Shown here in pieces: positions 1 through 8,750 of a DNA stretch of 64,000 nt. Within the stretch, counting starts at the first letter, position 1. Every line of letters starts with the position of its first letter. This DNA is from Halomonas sp. (GTDB taxonomy: Bacteria > Pseudomonadota > Gammaproteobacteria > Pseudomonadales > Halomonadaceae): the NCBI RefSeq assembly GCF_017983445.1, contig NZ_JAGOBJ010000004.1, forward strand, positions 62,001-126,000. The letters are read 5' to 3'. The notes beneath the pieces are model-generated. The model saw nothing but the letters and a program-made list of their open reading frames with translations, searched no databases and was not told the DNA's origin. The position numbers and the translations under genes were made by a program.

Positions 1-371
1 ATCGTACCTACGAGCCCACCAATCGCTGAGCTTAAAACGCCAATGCCCAGCGCCTTGCCAGCTTCACCCTGCTGGGTCATGGGGTAGCCGTCAAGCGCCG
101 TCATTACCGCTTCTGGCGTGCCGGGGGCGCGGTACAGAATAGCCGTAATCAGGCCTGAAAAGACCGTGGCGCCATAAATGGCGGTCAGCACCATAAAGGC
201 CGTGGTCGGCTCCATGCCATACGTAACCGGCAGCAGGATAACCACCAGAATAACGCCGCTAATGCCGGGCAGTGCGCCGCCGATAAAGCCGATAAATACG
301 GCAGAGGTCAAGAGCAGCAGGTTGAGTGGCTGCATCACCACGGCTAACCCGCCCAAAAAATGTTCTAGCAT
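1..371 (-). CDS. tctA: TctA permease of a TTT importer, N-terminal part
   Basis: Large membrane subunit of a tripartite tricarboxylate transporter, which imports carboxylates using the ion gradient together with TctB and a periplasmic TctC protein. The reading frame starts at the ATG complementary to 369-371 and runs off the left edge, so only about 123 of the usual ~500 residues are visible. They include the family glycine/proline-rich signature (GFIGGALPGISG) and the later YRAPGTPEAVMTALDGYP stretch, which match the intact TctA at 16706-18214. It is the last visible gene of the operon that begins with the SAF oxidoreductase at 3444. The substrate cannot be read from the sequence. Confidence 0.93.
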   Translation of the reverse strand, partial: MLEHFLGGLAVVMQPLNLLLLTSAVFIGFIGGALPGISGVILVVILLPVTYGMEPTTAFMVLTAIYGATVFSGLITAILYRAPGTPEAVMTALDGYPMTQQGEAGKALGIGVLSSAIGGLVGT

Positions 372-411
372 GGTCGACTCCCTAGAAAGTTGGGTCTGTT
401 ATGGGTCAGCC

Positions 412-900
412 TTACGGCATGGGGATACCGAGCAGCGACACGAAAACGCCCTGCATCAGTACGCCAGCAACCACTAACGTAATGGCAATGGTCACCCACG
501 AACGGGCGCCCAGCAGCAACGTGCCGATAAACGTAAAGATCAGGCTGGCGATTAAAAAGCCCACGCTCTGCATCAATAGCGTGTAGGCAACAGCCGCCGC
601 CATGAACCACCAGTGGCGGGTGCGGCCAAGGGAGAAGCGTGATGAAGATGGCGCTGTTTCAACGGAGGTATCCGGGGTCGCCTGAGGCTCGGTGACCAGT
701 GCCTGTTTGCGGTCACGCCACGTGATGGCGATCAGTACAATGCCCAGCGTAAACAGAATGATCAGCAGGGTCAGCGGCCAAACGCGCGGGCCGATAAACG
801 TGGAGACTTGCGCAGAGCTTGGGAATTGCAGCGTGGGATAAAGACTCACCACCGCGAGTGACACGACCCCCAGCGCAAAAAGAGTGATCCTGGCGTGCAT
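412..900 (-). CDS. tctB: TctB small permease subunit of the TTT importer
   Basis: Small membrane subunit of the TTT importer, 162 residues with four predicted hydrophobic segments; residues 1-25 form the first helix and the later helices lie in the C-terminal half (WWFMAAAVAYTLLMQ onward). The open frame extends upstream to 987, but the product from the ATG at 900 begins directly with a typical TctB helix, whereas the extension is polar and not family-like, so 900 is preferred. It lies between tctC and tctA, as is usual, and a hairpin region separates it from tctC. The linker between helices two and three is rich in Thr, Ala and Pro. Confidence 0.85.
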   Translation of the reverse strand: MHARITLFALGVVSLAVVSLYPTLQFPSSAQVSTFIGPRVWPLTLLIILFTLGIVLIAITWRDRKQALVTEPQATPDTSVETAPSSSRFSLGRTRHWWFMAAAVAYTLLMQSVGFLIASLIFTFIGTLLLGARSWVTIAITLVVAGVLMQGVFVSLLGIPMP

Positions 901-963
901 GGTAAACCCTGAAGGGGACAGTGAAAGACCGGCCCCGCAAGACCGATATTTCAAATGGATATA

Positions 964-1001
964 GGAGGGGACATGCCCCTCCCCCAACCAGCAACTGCTG
1001 G
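964..1001 (-). promoter_or_regulatory. Two small hairpins between tctC and tctB
   Basis: Positions 964-970 (GGAGGGG) pair with 976-982 (CCCCTCC) across a 5-nt loop, and 988-993 (CCAGCA) pair with 996-1001 (TGCTGG). They lie just downstream of the tctC stop. There is no U tract, so they are not a classic terminator. Such intercistronic structures often protect the mRNA of the abundant binding protein; that role is inferred here. The second TTT operon has a hairpin at the equivalent place (16168-16199). Confidence 0.45.
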
Positions 1002-1002
1002 T

Positions 1003-1968
1003 TTAGTCGTTTTGCAGCAAGCGTGAGTAAAGCTCGTAGTTGTTCTCAAGACGCTGACGGTACTCGTCGCTACCCATCCAGCCATCACGGTAGGTAAGGT
1101 TCACGCGCTCAGCGTAGCTCTGGTAGTCCTCGGAGTCGTATACGTCCTTGAAGGCATCTTCCAGGCGTTGCACGATCGGCGCAGGAGTATCAGCGTGTAC
1201 GAAAATGGCGCGGTCATTGCCATCGGTAAGATCCCAGTCATGCTCAACAGTGGTGTGAGCGTCTGGATAGTCTTCCAGACGCTCATCGCTGAAGATCAGA
1301 ATCGGGATCATCTGACCGGCTTCAATGTAGCTTAACAGCGGGCTTAGCGAGGTGGTGGTGGCATCGATGTTGCCGCCCAGCACGTTCGCCGTTGCGTTGC
1401 CGGTGCTATCGTAAGGGATAAAGTTCATATCCAGGCCAGACGCATCAAGCAACGAAAGAAAAGCCACGTGGTCAGGGCTTGCGGTATGGGTACCACCAAC
1501 CGTTACCTTACCGGGATTTTCTTGTGCGTATTCCATGAACGCATCGAAATCTTCAAAACGATCAGGGTTAACGAACAGGGCCATTACGTCAGACTGCATG
1601 CGTGCAATAGGTGTCAACTGATCCAGGCCGACCGGGTTTTGGCCCGCTGCCAGCGAAGTAACCAGTGTGGTGGAGGCAAAGTCCAGCGTGTGACCATCAG
1701 CTGCGCTTGTTGCGGTACGCTGGTGGGCTAAAGCGCCGGACGCGGCTGGCAGGTTAACTACCGTAATGCGCGCACCGCCAATGGCTTCTTCAAACATCGG
1801 GCGAACGACCCGAGCAAAGTTATCGGTACCACCGCCAGCACCCGCCGCTACCAGAAACTGGATCGGCTTGCTGGGGAAGTTGTCGGCATCGCTGGCGCTT
1901 GCGCCGGTAGCAGCGCCGAGCATGGCAAGACCTAGAGCGGCGTATTTAACACTATATTTGGTAAGCAT
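1003..1968 (-). CDS. tctC: TctC/Bug-family periplasmic substrate-binding protein
   Basis: Periplasmic solute receptor of the TTT importer (Bug family), 321 residues. From the chosen ATG at 1968, preceded by GGAG 8 nt upstream, it has a standard signal peptide (positive N-terminus, hydrophobic core, cleavage near ASA-SD). The mature part begins with FPSKPIQFLVAAGAGGGTD, the typical Bug start (YPxKPIxxivPxxxGGxxD). An upstream in-frame ATG at 2010 would place 14 extra residues before the signal peptide and is less likely. The ligand is probably an organic acid; the adjacent oxidoreductase suggests a hydroxylated one, but that is inference. Confidence 0.92.
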   Translation of the reverse strand: MLTKYSVKYAALGLAMLGAATGASASDADNFPSKPIQFLVAAGAGGGTDNFARVVRPMFEEAIGGARITVVNLPAASGALAHQRTATSAADGHTLDFASTTLVTSLAAGQNPVGLDQLTPIARMQSDVMALFVNPDRFEDFDAFMEYAQENPGKVTVGGTHTASPDHVAFLSLLDASGLDMNFIPYDSTGNATANVLGGNIDATTTSLSPLLSYIEAGQMIPILIFSDERLEDYPDAHTTVEHDWDLTDGNDRAIFVHADTPAPIVQRLEDAFKDVYDSEDYQSYAERVNLTYRDGWMGSDEYRQRLENNYELYSRLLQND

Positions 1969-2049
1969 AATTTTCTCCACAGTGATTGTTGTTGCTTTTA
2001 GGGCCATCAATACAGGAAGTAGAGCACCTTAACGGCGCTCTACCGTTAG

Positions 2050-3444
2050 TTACTGGCTATCGTCTGCGTAAAACAGGTCGTCCTGTTTAAGGCGAAGCTC
2101 ATGTAAGCGAGAAGATGGTAGCGTGACATCGGCTAAAGTAATGGGTTGATTAGGCGCTATATCGCGAATAACTTCGGCGCCTGGTAACAGATAAAAAGGG
2201 ACGTTGGCCTCAGCTGAAAGCGCGGCGGCGGGATGAATCTCCGGCCGCAGTCCTTCGATATGCCGATGATGGCCTTTCATCTCAAGCCGCTGGCCCGCCT
2301 TGATTGCCTGAGTGGCGCGTGCCGTCAGGTCGAATTTAGGCGTGGTGGCATGGCCGCCACCAGACGTCAAGCCGTTGAGTACCACGTCCAGCAGCGAGAT
2401 GGGCGCTTCCAGACCCAGCAAATGGCGCGGTAGATAAACCATGGCGCTATTGCCGCTGCGGCTTAGTACGTGGCCCTTATCGCGCAGCAGTGTCCAGACA
2501 TGCGGGTCTTCGCAGCGCACCACAACAAACACGCCGCCGGCAAAGCTCAGCTCGTCAGGACGGCGCAGGCAGTTAAAGACTTCAAGACGCTCGTTACCTT
2601 CCAGAACACCGCCTTCTGCCTGGGTATCCAGAAGCGTCGGAACTTCTGTGGTTCGTAGCACCATGGCATGAAATTCGGGCAGGTCTGGCTGCAGGCCGGT
2701 TGCGTTGGCAACGTTGACCATCTCACAAAGGTCAGGCACTGAAATCTGCGGAATAGCGGATAGAACCTCGCCGCGGGATTTGACCGTGGCGCGCGCATCG
2801 CTATCGTCAAGCTTCCAGAGCGCAGCCATTTCGCTGGCATCATATTGAGTGCCGTTACAGGTCACGGTGCCTTGCGCTTCATCCCAGATGAAGTCGTATT
2901 CGCTGCTCTTGCCGGCTGAGATAATCTCAAATCCCAGGGTTCTGGCCCATGTGACAAGACCAATCAGCAGGCTTGGCTGGTCGCCGTCCAGCGGCGTGAA
3001 AAGACGCCCCTGGTCTTCGGCCAGACGAGTCAGGTAAGGCCCGACAACCGACTCCGTTTCCTTGGTGGCAATACCGACATGCTTGCCCGCCAGTAGGGCA
3101 GCTTCTGCATAACGGGCGCCGACGTCAGGGATACCGGTAGATTCAACCAGGATATCGAACGGGAGCGCAGAAACCGTATCAAAAGAAGCCGTGGCAATGA
3201 AAAAGCCTTTCTGCCAAGCATCTTCAGCATCGCTTGCAGAATGGCATACCATTATTTGTGCATCAGGAATACCCGCATGGCGTAAGGCTTCAGCCGCTTT
3301 TTCAGGATTGATATCAATCGCAATACGCGCCGACAATCCTGGCATCTGGCGGGCTTGGCGCAATACGCCACGACCAAAATCACCAGCGCCCGCAATACAG
3401 GCTTCAACTACCTTGGTCGTATCAAAGTGTTGTAAGTAATTCAT
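2050..3444 (-). CDS. Homoserine-dehydrogenase-like oxidoreductase with C-terminal SAF domain
   Basis: Predicted NAD(P)-dependent dehydrogenase of the COG4091 type, 464 residues. The N-terminal Rossmann fold shows GAGDFG near residue 20 and a VESTGIPDVGARYA stretch after the nucleotide-binding core. A conserved TPLDGDQPSLLIGL segment lies mid-protein, and an SAF-type domain follows at the C-terminus (LLPGAEVIRDIAPNQPITLADV). The reaction of this family is not settled; an oxidation of an acid sugar or hydroxy acid is inferred from the downstream tctCBA. A paralogue of similar length with the same neighbours is at 18329-19744. Divergent from a GntR regulator across 274 bp. Confidence 0.8.
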   Translation of the reverse strand: MNYLQHFDTTKVVEACIAGAGDFGRGVLRQARQMPGLSARIAIDINPEKAAEALRHAGIPDAQIMVCHSASDAEDAWQKGFFIATASFDTVSALPFDILVESTGIPDVGARYAEAALLAGKHVGIATKETESVVGPYLTRLAEDQGRLFTPLDGDQPSLLIGLVTWARTLGFEIISAGKSSEYDFIWDEAQGTVTCNGTQYDASEMAALWKLDDSDARATVKSRGEVLSAIPQISVPDLCEMVNVANATGLQPDLPEFHAMVLRTTEVPTLLDTQAEGGVLEGNERLEVFNCLRRPDELSFAGGVFVVVRCEDPHVWTLLRDKGHVLSRSGNSAMVYLPRHLLGLEAPISLLDVVLNGLTSGGGHATTPKFDLTARATQAIKAGQRLEMKGHHRHIEGLRPEIHPAAALSAEANVPFYLLPGAEVIRDIAPNQPITLADVTLPSSRLHELRLKQDDLFYADDSQ

Positions 3445-3550
3445 AGATAAAGGGTATTTCCTGTTTAGGTCAGAACTTGCCGAACGGTGACCATGAACTT
3501 GTTAATGCTTCTTTGCCACGCAAACGTAGTATACAGATGCAGGAATGTAG

Positions 3551-3696
3551 TGGTATACCATTTTGGGGGTCAATATAATCGGTATGATACTTTAGTCTCA
3601 ATAATTGTATTTTAATAATTAAATCATTGGCTTGAGTAATTTAAACAAATTATGTCTGTGCGTTTACTTATTTGAAAGGAGTTTTTTGGTATGCCA
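3551..3696. promoter_or_regulatory. Candidate GntR/FCD operator sites in the divergent promoter region
   Basis: A perfect 10-bp palindrome TGGTATACCA lies at 3551-3560 and a near copy TGGTATGCCA at 3687-3696. GTATGATAC at 3582-3590 is a further inverted pair. FCD-type GntR proteins such as UxuR/ExuR bind TTGGTNNACCAA-like sites, so these fit the regulator encoded at 3719. The first site lies in the promoter zone of the oxidoreductase-tct operon; the second overlaps the short upstream frame of the regulator itself, suggesting autoregulation. The family knowledge is established; the assignment is inference. Confidence 0.6.
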
Positions 3697-3726
3697 TTCT
3701 TGATGATCGCTAATCAAAGTGAATAA
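3691..3726 (+). CDS. Short upstream open frame overlapping the GntR start
   Basis: An 11-codon frame (MPFLMIANQSE) has a good ribosome site AAAGGAG at 3675-3681, 9 nt before its ATG, while the GntR frame has no visible ribosome site of its own. The short frame overlaps the GntR GTG start (3719) in a different phase and stops at 3726. It may be a leader that couples translation to the regulator; it could also be chance. Confidence 0.35.
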   Translation: MPFLMIANQSE

Positions 3727-4405
3727 TCTCATGGAAGATGTCGCTCCAACCCATAACGCCGGGCTTGTTGAAAAAGTCGCGCACTATTTGCGCGAACATA
3801 TCGTCATGGATCATTTTCAACCGGGCCAACGACTGCCCGAGCGTACGCTGGCAGTTGAGTTACAGGTCTCCCGCACTCCGCTACGCGAGGCGCTCAAGAT
3901 TCTCGCGACCGAAGGGTTAGTGGTGATTTCCCCTAACCGCGGGGCGGTGGTTGCAGATGTAAGTGCTGCGGATATGAAAGAGAAGGCCTATGTATTAAGT
4001 GTCCTTGAGCAGTCAGCTGCGGAGCTGACGTGTACCAGGGCCAGCGATGAAGATATTGCCGAGCTACAGGCGCTGCATTACGAAATGAAAGCGGCTTTTT
4101 TGAGAAGGGATCGACAGAACTACTTTCGGCTTAATCAAGATATCCACAACCGGATTGTGGCACTTTCGGGGAACGCTACCTTGATTGATATACACGCCAA
4201 CCTCAGTCGGCAGCTCTATCGGGTGCGCTATCTGTCCAATCAAAAGACCGATAAATGGGCGAAAGCCATGGAAGAACACGAGGCCATCATGGCGGCCCTG
4301 AACGCTCGTGATGCCGCACGCGTCGGCGATGAGCTGCGCAATCATCTGGGTAAAACGTGGATCAAATATGCGAATGGAAAGCCGGTCAGCGGCGAGACGT
4401 CATGA
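3719..4405 (+). CDS. GntR-family (FCD subfamily) transcriptional regulator
   Basis: DNA-binding regulator of 228 residues. The winged helix (about residues 15-80) shows the GntR signature: LREHIVMDHFQPGQRLPERTLA, then VSRTPLREALKILATEGLV, with the arginines typical of recognition. The remainder is an all-helical FCD ligand domain with metal-type residues (D and H in LNQDIHNRIV, and a C-terminal EEHEAIMAAL). The start is a GTG at 3719 or an ATG at 3731; neither has a clear ribosome site. It is divergent from the oxidoreductase-tctCBA operon and probably controls it in response to the imported acid or a catabolite. Confidence 0.9.
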   Translation: MNNLMEDVAPTHNAGLVEKVAHYLREHIVMDHFQPGQRLPERTLAVELQVSRTPLREALKILATEGLVVISPNRGAVVADVSAADMKEKAYVLSVLEQSAAELTCTRASDEDIAELQALHYEMKAAFLRRDRQNYFRLNQDIHNRIVALSGNATLIDIHANLSRQLYRVRYLSNQKTDKWAKAMEEHEAIMAALNARDAARVGDELRNHLGKTWIKYANGKPVSGETS

Positions 4406-4464
4406 ACCGGTTTGTATGAATGACTGGCTGTCTGCCGATCAAGCTTCCCTGGGAACAGAAAACC

Positions 4465-4893
4465 CTACTCCCGCGTGGCGGGTTCTGGCCGAGTGATAAG
4501 CCAAGCCGCCACCCCAACCAATAGGGCGATAATTGCCCAGCGTAGCCAGCCGCTGCCCAGATGCAGCAAGATAAATAAAGCGCTGGCGCTGATCATGCCG
4601 ACCGCAATGAATTTGGCGCGCCGCGGAATGGCGCGCTCCCGCTCCCAGTTGGTGATAAGCGGCCCAACATAGCGGCGCGAGCGAATCCACGCTTCAAAGC
4701 GCGGAGAGCCTTTAGACGCGCAGTAAACGGCGCCCAGCATAAACTCAGTGGTAGGCAGCAAGGGCAAGAAGATACCGATAACCCCAATGCCGAAGCTCAG
4801 TGCAGCAAGGCCTACCCATAAGGCGCGTGCAAGCGTCATGGGTTCTTTTGATGAGGGCTTTTGCGGCGAGCTAATGGGCGGCTTCTCGTTCAT
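4465..4893 (-). CDS. YbaN/DUF454-family inner membrane protein
   Basis: Small membrane protein of 142 residues. It matches the DUF454 pattern: a first helix followed by GIFLPLLPTTEFMLGAVYCAS, a short polar region with WIRSRRYVGPLITNWER, then two C-terminal hydrophobic segments. E. coli YbaN is the reference member and its function is unknown. The first 20 residues are polar and rich in proline and serine. It lies alone on the minus strand, convergent with the GntR gene and 121 bp downstream of hmuV, so it may be read from the haem operon, though I see no evidence for that. Confidence 0.85.
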   Translation of the reverse strand: MNEKPPISSPQKPSSKEPMTLARALWVGLAALSFGIGVIGIFLPLLPTTEFMLGAVYCASKGSPRFEAWIRSRRYVGPLITNWERERAIPRRAKFIAVGMISASALFILLHLGSGWLRWAIIALLVGVAAWLITRPEPATRE

Positions 4894-5014
4894 GCATCCA
4901 GCTTCTCATGGATAACAGTGATTAGCGATGTGCCAAGTCAGTTTTGACCGGCTAATACGCTGATGTGCTAAGCATACTACGCCTTATTTAAAGCTGCTTG
5001 ACTCTCTCGACGCA

Positions 5015-5776
5015 TCAACGTGCAAGGGCAAGAAGCGGATGAGAGCCTGCGTGGCTCGTGGTCGCTTGAAACTCTGCGTCGTACACATCTGCGACGCGGG
5101 CGGAGGTTAGCACGTGATGCGGCTTGCCGTAAGCGATACGCTGGCCCTGCTGAAGTAGCCACACCCTGTCGGCGTAAGTAGTGGCTAGGTTCAGGTCATG
5201 CAGGACACACACGATGGCCATGTTGTGTTGTTCGGCCCAGGTACGCAACTGGCGCATCAGGCGCTGCTGCTGACCAATATCCAGTGCGCTGGTGGGTTCA
5301 TCCAGCAGAAGCAGGCCTCCATCTCTTGCGACTGCCGAGCGCCGCGAGAGTAACTGGCAGGCGCCTCGAGCGATCATCACTCGCTGGCGCTCGCCGCCCG
5401 AAAGCGAAAGTACGCTGCGCTTGGCGAGCTGGACAAGGTCCAGGTCATCGAGCAGTTCGGCGATGAGTGCTTTTTCGGGGTTGCTCCCCAGACACACCAA
5501 TTCTTCTACTCGCCAATCAAACCCGACAGGTTCCTGCTGAGCGACTAGCGCACGTCGATTGGCGAGCGCCGTGATCTCCCATTCATGTAGCAAGTGGCCA
5601 TCCAGCTGTATTGTGCCCTGCTCGCAGCGGCGATAGCCTGACAACATGCGAAGCAGCGTGCTCTTGCCTGCACCATTAGGCCCTACAATAGCGAGTAGTT
5701 CGCCCGTATGGATCTCGTCATCGATAGGCGCTAGTGCGGGAACCGAGATGAACCCCGCTTGACGCAGGATCAGCAT
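5015..5776 (-). CDS. hmuV: Haem ABC importer ATPase HmuV
   Basis: ATP-binding subunit of the haem importer, 253 residues. Walker A GPNGAGKST, the ABC signature LSGGERQRV, Walker B LLLLDEPTSALD and the switch His in CVLHDLNLA are all present. The frame is open upstream to 6022, but that extension lies inside hmuU and is not family-like. The ATG at 5776 gives the standard start and overlaps the hmuU stop by 7 bp, indicating translational coupling. It is the last gene of the haem operon. Confidence 0.95.
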   Translation of the reverse strand: MLILRQAGFISVPALAPIDDEIHTGELLAIVGPNGAGKSTLLRMLSGYRRCEQGTIQLDGHLLHEWEITALANRRALVAQQEPVGFDWRVEELVCLGSNPEKALIAELLDDLDLVQLAKRSVLSLSGGERQRVMIARGACQLLSRRSAVARDGGLLLLDEPTSALDIGQQQRLMRQLRTWAEQHNMAIVCVLHDLNLATTYADRVWLLQQGQRIAYGKPHHVLTSARVADVYDAEFQATTSHAGSHPLLALAR

Positions 5777-6804
5777 GGCGAGCCCCGGCGTATAAGTAGA
5801 TACAGAAAGTAGGGTCCGCCCAAAAGACTCGTCAGCAGACCGACCGGGATCTCGGCAGGTGCACCTAGCGTACGTGCCAGTGTGTCGGCGACCACCAACA
5901 GCAGTGCACCGCCCAGCATTGAGGCGGGCAGGAGTAGCCGGTGTCCAGGCCCTAGCCAAAGCCGTAAACAGTGGGGAACCAGCAGGCCAAGAAAGCCAAT
6001 GACACCCGTGAGTGCCACGCAAAGCCCAACGCCGATTGAGGTGGCCACGACGATGCGGCGTTTCAGACGGTTGGCATCCAGCCCCGCCGCATGGGCCGTG
6101 GTTTCGCCTAGCTGAAGCAGGTCAAGCTCGCTGGCGCTGCGCAGTAGCATCCACAGTGCCAGGCTAATCAGCACTAGAGCGATAGCAGTGGTTCGCCATA
6201 AGGCATTCGTCAGCGCGCCCATGCCCCATAAGCTAAGCTGACGTAGCTGTTCATCGCTGGCAATAAACGCAAGAACACCACCCGCGGCACCGGCCAAGGT
6301 GTTAATTGCCAGACCTGCTAGCAGCAGGGTCATGACAGCGGCACTGCCACCCTGTCGTTTAGCCAAGCCAAACACGATCACACATACGCTCAGTGCACCT
6401 AAAAAGCCAGCAGCAAACTGGCCGTAAAGGCTGTTGGCAGCGCTATCCTGAAAGATCACTATCCACAGGGCCACAAAGAGCCCGGCACCGCTGGCAAGGC
6501 CGAGCAGCGTTGGGTCGGCTAAAGGATTACGAAATAGCCCCTGCATGGCAGCGCCGCTGCCCGCGAGCATGGCGCCTACGGCAACACCCAGCAGCAGGCG
6601 CGGTAAGCGCAGCTGCCACCAAACCTGCATGCTGAGTGTATCTGCATTGCCGCTTAGCAGTGCCCATGGCGAAAGCCCTAACACGCCCGACGCAGCGCCC
6701 CACGCCAAGGCAAGTAACAGTGCCAGCGTTAAACCGATGAGGACTCGCGGAGCGCGCCCCATCGGTCGCACCACACGCTGACGATAAGCCGTTAAGCTGA
6801 CCAT
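5770..6804 (-). CDS. hmuU: Haem ABC importer permease HmuU (FecCD family)
   Basis: Inner membrane permease of 344 residues with many hydrophobic segments. It carries FecCD family marks: the N-terminal LRLPRLLLGVAVGAMLAGSGAAMQG and the mid stretch NPLADPTLLGLASGAG, the ATPase-contacting GETTAHAAGLDANRLKRR, and IGFLGLLVPHCLRLWLG. The start codon overlaps the hmuT stop (TAATG), and the stop overlaps hmuV. It moves haem from HmuT to the cytoplasm. Confidence 0.95.
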   Translation of the reverse strand: MVSLTAYRQRVVRPMGRAPRVLIGLTLALLLALAWGAASGVLGLSPWALLSGNADTLSMQVWWQLRLPRLLLGVAVGAMLAGSGAAMQGLFRNPLADPTLLGLASGAGLFVALWIVIFQDSAANSLYGQFAAGFLGALSVCVIVFGLAKRQGGSAAVMTLLLAGLAINTLAGAAGGVLAFIASDEQLRQLSLWGMGALTNALWRTTAIALVLISLALWMLLRSASELDLLQLGETTAHAAGLDANRLKRRIVVATSIGVGLCVALTGVIGFLGLLVPHCLRLWLGPGHRLLLPASMLGGALLLVVADTLARTLGAPAEIPVGLLTSLLGGPYFLYLLIRRGSPC

Positions 6805-7670
6805 TACGGTGCAGCCAGCGCAGTGGGCGAGGCGTCGAGCAGCGCTTCAACATCCTGGCGTAAGGCTAACAGTAGGTCGGGCGCACGCGGTCCAAAACCC
6901 AACAGTGCTTGATCATCGATAATGATTAACCGCTGCTTCTGGCCTGCCGGAGTAAGTGCCATACCGGGTAATTGCCATAAGGCCGTTGGGCCACCCATGG
7001 CGTCTAAGCCACGCGCCGACATAATGATCAGCTCAGGCGCCTCGCGCACCAATGCCTCGGCACCAACGTTGTGATAGCCCTCCATTGCTGCAAAGGCATT
7101 TTCCAGCCCAACGGCTTCAAGCGCCGTATGCGCCGCGGTTTGGCTTCCGGCGGCGCGCGGCGTTAAGCCGCTATGCTGGAGAATAAACATCGTCCGAGTT
7201 GAAGGTAAGGGGGGCAGATCGGCTAGGTATTCAAGCTTTTCAGTCAAGGTTTGCGCTAAAGCGTTGGCTTGTTCACGCCGGTCAGTGTAGCCACCCACCG
7301 CGCGAACCTTTTCAGCAATGGCCGCTAGCGTGGTGGCGGCGCTGACAACATCCAGCGTAACGCCGACAGCGTCCAACTGCTCAAGCACTTCTTTAGGGCC
7401 TGCATGCTGATTGGCCAGGATCCGATCAGGCTGAACCGACAGTACGCTTTCGGTCGAGAGTTGACGCAAATAACCCACGGAAGGCAGCGCGGTAAGGGAT
7501 TCGGGGTAGATAACCGTATCGTCGCGGGCGACCAGATTAATGTCCGCTTCCAGAGCCGACAGCGTTTCAGCAATATCGCCGCCCAGCACAACCCAGCGTT
7601 CGCTGGCGTTCGCGTCCAGGCTCAAAAGTGTAAGTGCAGATCCCAACAGCCATCGAATACGCTGCTTCAC
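6804..7670 (-). CDS. hmuT: Periplasmic haem-binding protein HmuT
   Basis: Periplasmic haem receptor of 288 residues. The signal peptide spans about residues 1-22 (cleavage near ANA-SE). The mature part starts RWVVLGGDIAETLSALEA, followed by VARDDTVIYPESLTALPSVGYLRQLSTESVLS, the usual pattern of BtuF-like haem binders where a conserved Tyr near this loop ligates iron. A C-terminal stretch GFGPRAPDLLLAL is also family-like. It overlaps hmuS by 4 bp and hmuU by 1 bp. Confidence 0.94.
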   Translation of the reverse strand: MKQRIRWLLGSALTLLSLDANASERWVVLGGDIAETLSALEADINLVARDDTVIYPESLTALPSVGYLRQLSTESVLSVQPDRILANQHAGPKEVLEQLDAVGVTLDVVSAATTLAAIAEKVRAVGGYTDRREQANALAQTLTEKLEYLADLPPLPSTRTMFILQHSGLTPRAAGSQTAAHTALEAVGLENAFAAMEGYHNVGAEALVREAPELIIMSARGLDAMGGPTALWQLPGMALTPAGQKQRLIIIDDQALLGFGPRAPDLLLALRQDVEALLDASPTALAAP

Positions 7671-8719
7671 GCCACGGCCTCCTGACTGTTCAACTCACTC
7701 AAGAGCTGTCGCCATTCAAGGCGTTCGGGGTTGCCCTCACGGCGCTGCGCATAGATCTGCAACACCAGCGAGCCTTCTGCATCAAACGCTTCCACGCTTG
7801 TCACGCCGCCATCGCGGTTGGGTTTGGTGACCTGCCACACCTGGTCAATGGCAGTATCGTCAAGGTGTAGGGTAAAGCGCTCGCCAAACAGATTCAGCCA
7901 GCCCCGTGCGCGCTGGGGCGTGGGCAACGTCCCCGTGCGGATTTGTACGCAGCCGGAGCTGGCGACAAACAGCATCAGCGGCAAGGCGTGTTGGCTTGCC
8001 TGATGAAGCAAGTTTTCCAGTATGTTAGCCGGCAGCGCCTGGGTGTAGTGGCCCTCCATCAGCTGGTTAGCCTCAATACGTTCCAGGCGATGGCGCTGCA
8101 GCAGAGCGAAAAACTGATGCACGTCCTGCATTGCCCCCCATTCGCTCGCAAGGTCGGGAGCATTGGGAAGCGGGCGTTTAAGGCGTGGTGCACTCTGGGT
8201 GAACGCTGGAGTGTCCTGGGTGCCGAGTGCTGCAAGCGCGCCCCAGGATCTGGGAAGCGGTGTTTCCAGCGCAAAACATTTGTGCACGGCGCAGCCATGC
8301 TGATTAAAAATTTGCAGGCTCCAGCGCCACTCCTTCGAGCCATCTTGTGAAGGCATGGTATCGCGAATCAAGCATACCCAGTGCCAGTGGGAATACAGCA
8401 GGCGAAGATCCAAACCGCCGGGGTCGAGCAGCAGACCCGTTTGGGCTCCGCCGCGCAGTTCAGGATAGTCCCCGGTTTGTTCAAGCACGGCCAGGCGCGA
8501 GCGGGTCAGCGATTTTATGCGGCCAAGCGTGGGCAGATAGCTTGCGATCTCGCTGGGTGGCAAGGGCAGTGTCCATACATCACGGCCCAGGCGAGCCGCC
8601 TGTAACTCGCCTTCGCTAATGGTCAGACGCTCGGCAATGTCGATGGCGGGCAGGCGCGGCTGGGCCGCCCGCGCAGCATCAAAGGCTTCCAGAATAGCGA
8701 TCTGTTGGGATTGAGTCAT
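7667..8719 (-). CDS. hmuS: Haem-degrading/haem-handling protein HmuS (ChuS/HemS family)
   Basis: Cytoplasmic haem utilisation protein of 350 residues, the usual length of the two-repeat ChuS/HemS family, which binds haem delivered by HmuTUV and in some members opens the ring. The start (FDAARAAQPRLPAIDIAERLTISEGELQAAR) matches the family N-terminus, and the duplicated half begins around residue 190 (ASEWGAMQDVHQFFALL). It follows the receptor gene by 31 bp and overlaps hmuT by 4 bp. Confidence 0.92.
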   Translation of the reverse strand: MTQSQQIAILEAFDAARAAQPRLPAIDIAERLTISEGELQAARLGRDVWTLPLPPSEIASYLPTLGRIKSLTRSRLAVLEQTGDYPELRGGAQTGLLLDPGGLDLRLLYSHWHWVCLIRDTMPSQDGSKEWRWSLQIFNQHGCAVHKCFALETPLPRSWGALAALGTQDTPAFTQSAPRLKRPLPNAPDLASEWGAMQDVHQFFALLQRHRLERIEANQLMEGHYTQALPANILENLLHQASQHALPLMLFVASSGCVQIRTGTLPTPQRARGWLNLFGERFTLHLDDTAIDQVWQVTKPNRDGGVTSVEAFDAEGSLVLQIYAQRREGNPERLEWRQLLSELNSQEAVA

Positions 8720-8750
8720 GGCGCACCTATATCGGGTTCACTGAATGGAT

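Noticed and set aside
5777-6022. 82-residue N-terminal extension of the HmuV frame
   Set aside because: It lies within hmuU in another phase, has no HmuV-like sequence, and the ATG at 5776 gives the normal protein with typical operon overlap.
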